Below, piece by piece: positions 57,644 to 64,000 of a stretch of 64,000 nt of DNA. Source of the stretch: Notolepis coatsorum (lineage: Eukaryota > Chordata > Actinopteri > Aulopiformes > Paralepididae); the NCBI GenBank assembly GCA_963971535.1, contig OZ020592.1, positions 127,175,888 through 127,239,887 of the forward strand, read 5' to 3'. A program made the translations under genes and the position numbers. The notes under the pieces are model-generated. The model had not been told where the DNA came from. It searched no databases and was given only the letters and a program-made list of their open reading frames with translations. Each line of letters opens with the position of its first letter. Within the stretch, counting starts at the first letter, position 1.

Positions 57644-58240
57644 ACGTGTAACACTAACTATATAACGTTAATGCCACAAAACGAATGCCTTTGTTTATCT
57701 AGCCCCTTACGTGACTGCGGTGTGCAAGGGCTATTGTTTATCATAAGTAGTAACTTTGATGCAGTAGCTTGTTTATTTTCTTCTGAGTGCTTTGTTTAAT
57801 TACATGTTTACATGAACAGCCACCACTGTAAACAACATGTTTTTCACCAATAGACTATGCAATGCCGCCCTCCGTAGGATCTATAATAATAAAAAAAAAA
57901 AAAAAAAAGAAAAAAAAAAATCAATCGCTCAATCAAAAAACGTTCGTTCGATAAACCCTGGCGAACGTTCGAACCCTAAAAACAGGGTTCGGGGACAGCC
58001 TTAACACACACACACACACACGCACACGTGTGCATTCAGTTAAGTTGGAATATGACTGTAATACAAACAGTTAAGTTTGTCAAGTACATGCAACACAGAT
58101 TACATCTGTCTGCTTGAGAAAATCCCATTTGCTGCAATACAAATTATTGAAGTGAGATGAACAGACTGAAAACTTTATTTTATTAGATAAAACATGTTGA
58201 CAAAGTTTTACTTTGCAGTTGAAAAAAGGTAATAAATCGC
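57644..58240. other. Old repeat shared with 29190-29280, then AT-rich DNA
   Basis: acgtgtaacactaactat then ataacgttaatgccacaaaa (57644-57690) is the same underlying repeat as 26395-26410 plus 29190-29220. A18-type tracts at 57889-57920. A gcgaacgttcgaacccta motif (57960) is a probable hAT terminus. Confidence 0.5.
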
Positions 58241-58332
58241 AATATATCGCAATATCAATATCGCAATACTTAGCATATCGCAATATCCTGATGATATCGT
58301 ATCGTGAGGCCTCTGGTGATTCCCACCCCTAC
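58241..58332 (+). mobile_element. Right end of a TAGGGGTGGGAATC-type hAT element
   Basis: caatatcgcaatacttagca, atatcgtatcgtgaggcctc, tggtgattcccacccct(a). This is a typical hAT terminus and its subterminal repeats; the left end was not found. Confidence 0.5.
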
Positions 58333-58368
58333 TGTACACTACCGTTGGGCGGTGGAGGTTCTTCCCAG

Positions 58369-59171
58369 TAGGGCTGGGCGATATGACCAAAAACGTTATC
58401 GCGATAAAATTATAAAATTATTTTCATATAACTCGATATCGATAATTATCGTCGATATAATGTCTGTCAAGTTTAATTAACTTATTATGCCCGGCGCCGA
58501 TACGCGGGCTGACTTGTTTTGCTGCTGTGAATGTCTCGAGAGTCGAATTGATGTCGTCATCAGTCCGCGCACGTTAGCAGAGCGGAGTATCTCAAGCAGA
58601 GTATCTCATGACTCAAAAATGACCCTAAAATACTCTGTTCCGCCCAATTCATTGCAACGACGTCCACCGTATACCCCACACTACTATAACAGTTACCCTC
58701 AGAATTCAAAACACACACCAACTCGGCAGGTAACCTGTGAAATAGCGGCGTGCAAGCTAATTAGCCATAGCCAGCCTCGTTTCCAAGCGGAGTATTTCAT
58801 GACAATGTACTAAAAAATGACCCTAAAATACTCTGTTCCGCCCAATTCATTGCAACGACGTCCACCGTATACCCCACACTACTATAACAGTTACCCTCAG
58901 AATTCAAAACACACACCAACTCGGCAGGTAACCTGTGAAATAGCGGCGTGCAAGCTAATTAGCCATAGCCAGCCTTGTTTACCGAGTCCTACCTCCTTCC
59001 GGGTCTCCTTCCTCTATCGGCCATCTCCTTCACCGATTGGTTGTTAGTGCGTGTGCTCATATCCAAGCTTGGAAAATCGATATATCGAAACTTTGCGACC
59101 ACGTTTCATGTTTATTTCGAGGAAATAATTTATCGCGATAGTTATCGTTATCGTTTTATCGCCCAGCCCTA
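58369..59171 (-). mobile_element. 803-bp hAT element, inverse sister of 29522-30308
   Basis: Left end TAGGGCTGGGCGATATGACC, right end TTATCGCCCAGCCCTA; TSD CTTCCCAG exact (58361-58368, 59172-59179). Carries the same internal 175-180-bp duplication (58620-58790, 58805-58975). Confidence 0.93.
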
Positions 59172-59314
59172 CTTCCCAGCATCAGTTTTCATACCGTACA
59201 GTACCTGTTGTGATTACAAACGGTTCTTATTGGCATTCCTATATGTTGAGTACTAAATCAGTACTAAATACCTATATGTCCCTATGCCATAAATGTCATG
59301 TATGTTGTGTATGT

Positions 59315-59475
59315 CATAAATGTCTATATGAATTGAAAATGGGGGACCCTGATGGAAACAAGACAAACGTCTTTCTCAGGTCTGCATCCCCTTAACAATT
59401 GTGTGTATTGAGCCGTACTGTATTGTACCCATTCTGCAATCTGTTAAATAAAGTTTTCATTCATTCATTCATTGA
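59315..59475 (+). mobile_element. Retroelement tail copy
   Basis: tgaattgaaaatgggggacc, ctgatggaaacaagacaaac, ctgttaaataaagttttcat, (attc)n. Upstream atgtcataaatgtctatatg is the long-form lead. Confidence 0.8.
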
Positions 59476-59607
59476 TATTATAGATCATGGACAACGTGTA
59501 TCATAATTATTCCCCGATCAGCTAAAACGGGATTACAGTTAGGCTGGATAATTAACTTCCATTGTTGCTACATTTCTAGCACCATAGCCGGCGAGCAATG
59601 TTCCAAT

Positions 59608-59690
59608 ACGGGGAGGGGGAGGGGGAGGAGATGGAGGGGGTGGAGGGGGAGGGGGAGGAGAGGGAGGGGGTGGAGGGGGAGGGCCAGCAG
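59608..59690 (+). repeat. G-rich tract with strong G-quadruplex potential
   Basis: Runs of four or five G separated by one to three bases (cggggagggggagggggagg, gatggagggggtgg) over about 80 bp. The minus-strand proline-rich open frames are artefacts. Confidence 0.9.
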
Positions 59691-59807
59691 GATGACTGAG
59701 GGGGAAATGCCAGCTTCCCGTGAGACACCAGTCTGCCATTGTCTGACTGCTTTCCTCTGCAGCTCTCGACAGACAAACACATTTTCACACTGGTGTACTG
59801 AGACCTT

Positions 59808-60040
59808 GTGACTTGGGATGACTCTGAGTGTCTGTGACTTGGGATGACTGAGACCTTGTGACTTGGGATGACTTTTAGTGTCTGTGACTTGGGATGACTG
59901 AGTCTCTGTGACTTGGGATGACTGAGTGTCTGACTTGGGATGACTGAGTGTCTGTGACTTGGGATGACTGAGTGTCTGACTTGGGATGACTGAGTCTCTG
60001 TGACTTGGGATGACTGAGTCTGTGACTTGGGATGACTCCG
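59808..60040 (+). repeat. Imperfect 21-24-bp tandem repeat
   Basis: Units of tgacttgggatgactgagtc plus tctg with length variants (gagtgtc, gaccttg), about ten copies. Confidence 0.93.
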
Positions 60041-60455
60041 AGCGTTTTATGTTCTGTTCATTAGGATGAGTCACTAGTAGTGTTGTCACGATACTGGAAT
60101 TTCGACTTCGATACGATACCTTGAAAAGTATCGATACTTCGATATTATTTCGATTTAAAAAAAAATATATATATATATATAATTTCTTTTTCTTTTTTTT
60201 AAACAAATTTAGCTTCAAATTTAGCTTCTCTCTGGTACTATAAGAGAAGATAAATATAACAATTTTAAAACCCTTTGTTTATCTTTAGATCACACATTTA
60301 AAAATAACTGTTCATCTCACTTCAATCATTTTTATTGCAAATGCAGAACATGGTATTTTCTCAAGCAAACAGATGTAAACACTGTAATCTGTGTTGCATG
60401 TACCTGACAAACTGAACTGTTTATATTACAGTTAGTAACAGTTTCGTTTTTATTT

Positions 60456-60461
<6 letters not shown>

Positions 60462-60518
<57 letters not shown>

Positions 60519-60680
60519 TGTAGCGGTAGATAGAGAGAGAGAGATGTAGCGGTAGATAGAGAGAGAGAGGTGTAGCGGTAGAGAGAGAGAGAGGTGTAGC
60601 GGTAGATAGAGAGAGAGAGAGGTGTAGCGGTAGATAGAGAGAGAGAGAGGTGTAGCGGTAGATAGAGAGAGAGAGAGAGG
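60462..60680 (+). repeat. (GA)n and about six copies of a 27-30-bp GA-rich unit
   Basis: gagagagag tracts with gatgtagcggtagatagaga repeated. The homologous site in 26747-27903 has only about 10 GA. Confidence 0.93.
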
Positions 60681-60991
60681 CTATGCTCGGAGCATTTTAG
60701 TAACGTTACATTTTCAACAAGATTGCTGCTATTTAAACACTTGATGGAAACGGGGTAACGCCAACCTAATGTCGACTGTTGTATTGTATGACCTCGACAT
60801 AACGTTTAAACGTTAACGTTACTCCGTTACCATGCAGTAATTATACAAGTAGCCAGCTAAGCTAATGGAGCTAGCAGTAGCTAACGTTAGCTGGTAGCTG
60901 TAACGTTACAACGAATCAGCTGTTGATATTATGCGCCATCAGTAGACAACGTATCATGTATTAAACTAGAGTTAATGGTTTAATGCTTCAG

Positions 60992-61204
60992 TCACAGTGA
61001 CGTTGAAAGAGCAGCTGTCACGAACCTCTTTAATTTCTTTATGGAGATCGGCGCTGGCACTGCTCTAACACCGCTTGCAAATAGCATTGGGGCAGCTTTA
61101 GCTTGTCCTTCGTTGTTTACTTGAAACCCGAAGTACCTCCAAACAGCACTTCTGCTGTTTTCTTTATCCACAAGCACAAGTTGCGGAGGCTCTGCATTTA
61201 CCAT
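60992..61204 (-). pseudogene. N-terminal fragment of a hAT (ZBED-type) transposase
   Basis: The minus-strand frame begins MVNAEPPQLVLVDKENS and contains SAVWRYFGFQVNNEG. The S-x-VW-x-(Y/H)F pattern is the start of the BED zinc finger of hAT transposases and ZBED proteins. The Cys and His zinc ligands that should follow are absent because the sequence changes after about residue 35, so this is a remnant (or one exon) of the autonomous ancestor. In the sister copy (about 27500-27640) the frame stops shortly after YFGF. Confidence 0.6.
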
Positions 61205-61527
61205 CTTCAGCTAAAATGTTTGTTTACTAACTGAAGAAGACTGCTCTCTGTGACTCTGTGAGGGGGAGGGCTGGCTCTGAACAGCGCGTCAACAACTTGC
61301 GGTAGAACACTCGCCAGCTGGTACCGATACTGCAGAAAGTATCGGTACTTCGGGAAATGAGTATCGAAGCCGTTTTAAATATTCAGTATCGATACTGTCG
61401 AACACTAGTCACTAGTACTGCTGCCTCTGGAACATGTAGTTTTATTATGTTGTGTATTAGGATGAGTCACTACCGTGGACTCTGGAAAATGTAGTCACAT
61501 TTGTATTCACATTTTAGGTCAGCTGTT

Positions 61528-61640
61528 TTTACAATAGAGTAGAAATACTTTATTCATCCTGAGGGAAAGTTGGCACTACAGATCGCTCACAGTAAACAGT
61601 AAACATTTAGGTAGTCAAAAACAAAAACGAATAAGAACAA
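61528..61640 (-). mobile_element. LINE tail-like fragment
   Basis: aatactttattcatcctgag then ggaaagttggcactacagat: the string actttattnatcc(t/c)gagggaaa is a common dispersed motif in fish LINE 3' regions, read on the minus strand. Extent uncertain. Confidence 0.4.
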
Positions 61641-62216
61641 AAAATATGACTACGAACAAAATACGGTCCGGGATATACATTTTCTATGTTATGTGATACA
61701 TTCTAATATAAAATATACAGTCAAAATATACAGAAATATACAGTAAGTGTGCAGTAAAAAGTGTGGAATTGTAGGTTAAAACATCTTAAAGATCCAGTAC
61801 AATGTTATTTTTGTGGAATGTTAATATCATAAGTATAATTTCTTCAGCTTCAGAAGTATGATTTGATTTGTTATAAATGTCACCCTCTCGGAGCACAGCC
61901 AACTCTCAGTAGACTGAGGGGGCGTGGCCTTCTGTTCACCAGACATCATGGATGCTTGACCGTCAGACCGCTAGATGTGACTGATGGACCAATCAGTGTA
62001 GCCCATTTTGTGATATTTCAGAGGAAGCAGATGGGATCTGAAATGGCTTGATTTCTCTGTTATCCTTCATGTTTTTCTTTTTTTAGAAGTTGTGTTTTTA
62101 AAAAGAAGCGAAACTAAATTAAATTAAACCAAAAATAAATTCCTGTCAAATGCAGAGGAGAAGAAGCTCAAACATCAATGGGGAGCTTCTTTGCGTGTGA
62201 AATAAGTGTGATTTTA
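61641..62216. other. Intergenic DNA; nothing recognised
   Basis: Contains ctctcagtagactgaggggg and other unrecognised sequence. The 62-codon open frame at 61863 has no recognisable character. Confidence 0.35.
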
Positions 62217-62330
62217 TGGTCGCCTCTGCCGTCGGTGTGTGAATGTGTGAGTGAATGGGTAAAATGCAAGCAACAAATTGTAAAGCGCTTTAAATAAAAG
62301 CACTATATAAATGCACCATTTACTATTTAG
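62217..62330 (+). mobile_element. tRNA-SINE 3' tail fragment
   Basis: tggtcgcctctgccgtcggt, gtgtgaatgtgtgagtgaat, attgtaaagcgctttaaata, aaagcactatataaatgcac; matches 22925-23035. Confidence 0.65.
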
Positions 62331-62896
62331 GAGACACACACAAACACACAAACCCCTTCACTAACAGACTAAGTAGTATACACTTGTTTGTTTTTATGAA
62401 GAAAATATGAAAATGGACACAAATAATGATGAGGCACATGGATTCGTATGACGAGGTGAATATTTGTTCCGCTCAGTTTATATGGACGGCCCATATGGAA
62501 AGTGTTGGTTGGTCAGGAGAAGTGATTTCAATGCTCTTTTGAACTGATTCTGCAAATGTAAAGGCAGAGAATTCCATATTTTGGATCCTCGGTAGAAGAT
62601 ACTAAACTTGGGTTATGAAGAACGAGAATGGGGGGGGGGGGTCTAAGGAGACAAGAGCTGCGTGTGGAATAATTATAATTATGGAATTGATATAAAATAT
62701 GTCATGAAAAAAGGGGGGAAGGGTTCTTTTTAAGGAGCCATGGACAAATAGACCAATCGGATGGTTCAGATGATACACACCAGGGCTGTACGCTAAGCTT
62801 TTTCACTAGGGGCACACTTGCCCCCAAATGAGAAATTTAGGGGCAAAGAATATTTTTTAGGGGCACATTTTTAAATAACTATTTTACCATTATAGT

Positions 62897-63010
62897 AGGG
62901 CTGGGCGATATGGCCTCTAAATGATATCGCAATCTTTTTTGGCCATATCACGATACACGATATATATCGCAATATTTTGACATTTCCTCTAAAGCACTTA
63001 AAAATGCTTG
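62897..63010 (+). mobile_element. Left end of a TAGGGCTGGGCGATATGG hAT-like element
   Basis: tagggctgggcgatatggcc, aatgatatcgcaatcttttt, ccatatcacgatacacgata; repeated in the style of 58369 but a distinct subfamily. Confidence 0.6.
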
Positions 63011-63452
63011 ATTTAACCCTTTGATGCATACAGTCACGCCAATATGATGATTATAATAAGTCCCTGCAACATATGTTTGCATTATTAAACCATGAAGATG
63101 CTTTAAAAAATAATTTAATGAAAATGTACTAAGAGTAGTCTACTGACACACTGATAAAAATGTATTTACATCTAAGACCATTTATATAAAAACTTTTGGG
63201 TGCCTTTTTTTTGCACAGTACTGTGTTTTCTATCCACTTTAGCCAAACACACACACACACATATATATATATTATATACACACACTACTGTGAGAAAATA
63301 ATAATCACACACACAAAGGGATAATGGCTTATAGCAGACTTAATGATTTTAGAATATTTCAGATAATGAAATTAAATGTTTATATCATCAACTATCCAGT
63401 TAGTATTTATACTGTCTGTAACGTTTGGCTACTTTAAATCATTGAATGTAGA

Positions 63453-63510
63453 GAGAGCTGTACTGTATTGTACCCATTCTGCAATCTGTTAATAAAGTTT
63501 TCAATCAATC
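63453..63510 (+). mobile_element. Retroelement tail fragment
   Basis: gagctgtactgtattgtacc, cattctgcaatctgttaata, aagttttcaatcaatcag, then (GA)n at 63513-63530 and a C17 run at 63560-63577. Confidence 0.7.
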
Positions 63511-64000
63511 AGAGCGAGAGAGAGAGAGAGAGGGGGGGCGAGAACGAATGAGAGAGCCAGCCCCCCCCCCCCCCCCCCGGGTTTTGTTCTAGGTTCGCGT
63601 TTTGATCGTCTAAGCTGCCGTAGGTGATGACGTCACACTCGAATGTAAACAGGAAGCGTTTAACAGACGGAGATGGAAAGTGGATGATATACAGTAACAG
63701 AAACGAATAACCAATAAATATGAAGTTATGTTTAAACTTCTGTTGTCAAGCGTTGTCAATATAACCCACCCCCTTTCCTCCCGAATGGAACTAGTGTTGT
63801 GGAGTCCGCTTTGACTGGTGTCCAGGGTTAGCAGCAGCTAACGCTAGTTAGCTTAGCATAATCCTAATGGATACCGTGGATAGCCTAACGTTAGCCCATT
63901 GCTCGTGTCAATCAAATTGCATGTTATTAAAGGTCCGCGCTGGTCTGTCTAATGAAATTACAACCGCAACATTATGCCCTGGTTGTAGGCTAATGTTTTA

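Larger units (their letters stand above)
60078..61407 (+). mobile_element. hAT element (TAGTGTTGTCACGATAC TIR), 1330 bp, with residual BED-finger exon
   Basis: Left end TAGTGTTGTCACGATACTGG, right end GATACTGTCGAACACTA; TSD GTCACTAG exact (60070-60077, 61408-61415). Colinear with 26747-27903; it additionally expanded (GA)n and a gtagcggtagatagagagag repeat (60460-60680). A minus-strand frame (60992-61204) retains the start of a transposase. Confidence 0.92.
62781..64000 (+). mobile_element. hAT element (CAGGGCTGTACGCTAAG), left end, with nested insertions; right end outside or lost
   Basis: cagggctgtacgctaagctt then cactaggggcacacttgccc matches 56622 onward. At 62897 a TAGGGCTGGGCGATATGGCC element begins inside it. 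The right ends were not located within the window. Confidence 0.5.

Noticed and set aside
58487-59047. Two similar 108- and 76-codon frames as a possible duplicated gene
   Set aside because: They reflect the 175-bp duplication inside a hAT element; no conserved domain.
59539-60218. Proline-rich 216-codon minus-strand frame
   Set aside because: Made of the G-rich tract and the 24-bp tandem repeat read on the opposite strand.

Overview
This window looks like gene-poor, repeat-rich DNA from a teleost fish nuclear genome. The evidence is one spliced vertebrate gene end (a TRIM36-type B30.2/SPRY exon), two vertebrate-type intronless coding sequences (TXNDC9-like and RBX1-like), fish-type tRNA SINEs and L2/L1 LINE pieces, and many non-autonomous hAT, piggyBac-like and Kolobok-like elements. 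There are no bacterial operons, CRISPR arrays or structural RNA genes that I can support.

Layout. 1-7.6 kb reads as intron: the cut end of a TTAA-flanked element, a TTAA MITE, a 1.7 kb TIR element, then a 3.8 kb minisatellite of about 183 units (20/21 bp). 7648-8024 is the last coding exon of a trim36-like gene on the + strand, with two one-base frame disruptions, followed by about 3.4 kb of probable 3'UTR. 11.4-15 kb holds a 1.6 kb minisatellite of 24/26 bp units. A CpG-rich, promoter-like segment lies at 15.2-15.6 kb. 16.4-44.6 kb is almost entirely transposon-derived and deeply nested; for many elements I could read both terminal inverted repeats and exact target-site duplications (TSDs), so insertion order can be reconstructed. 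45.46-46.14 kb (minus) is an intact intronless txndc9-like gene. It is followed by a 3.2 kb, 31-bp-unit minisatellite that runs up to the 3' side of an intact intronless rbx1-like gene (50.36-50.69 kb, minus). 50.7-64 kb is again nested hAT elements, short tandem repeats and retroelement tails.

How the parts relate. The host genes do not form a pathway together. TXNDC9 is a chaperonin (CCT) co-factor and RBX1 is the RING subunit of cullin-RING ubiquitin ligases; both appear here as probable retrocopies with undamaged reading frames. The rest is a record of repeated transposition: about 17 retroelement 3' tails of one family, at least 14 hAT-type insertions with 8-bp TSDs, a probable Mutator-like element with a 9-bp TSD, two complete (plus one cut) piggyBac-like TTAA elements, and seven minisatellites.

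Most interesting observations: two intact intronless genes 4.2 kb apart; a strongly strand-biased T-to-C (A-to-G on the minus strand) hypermutated MITE copy upstream of txndc9; reciprocal empty sites between two paralogous loci; a hAT copy that still carries the start of a BED-finger transposase; a four-level nest at 36.8-42.8 kb; and long near-perfect hairpins. All family assignments rest on reading motifs and ends by eye, without database search.
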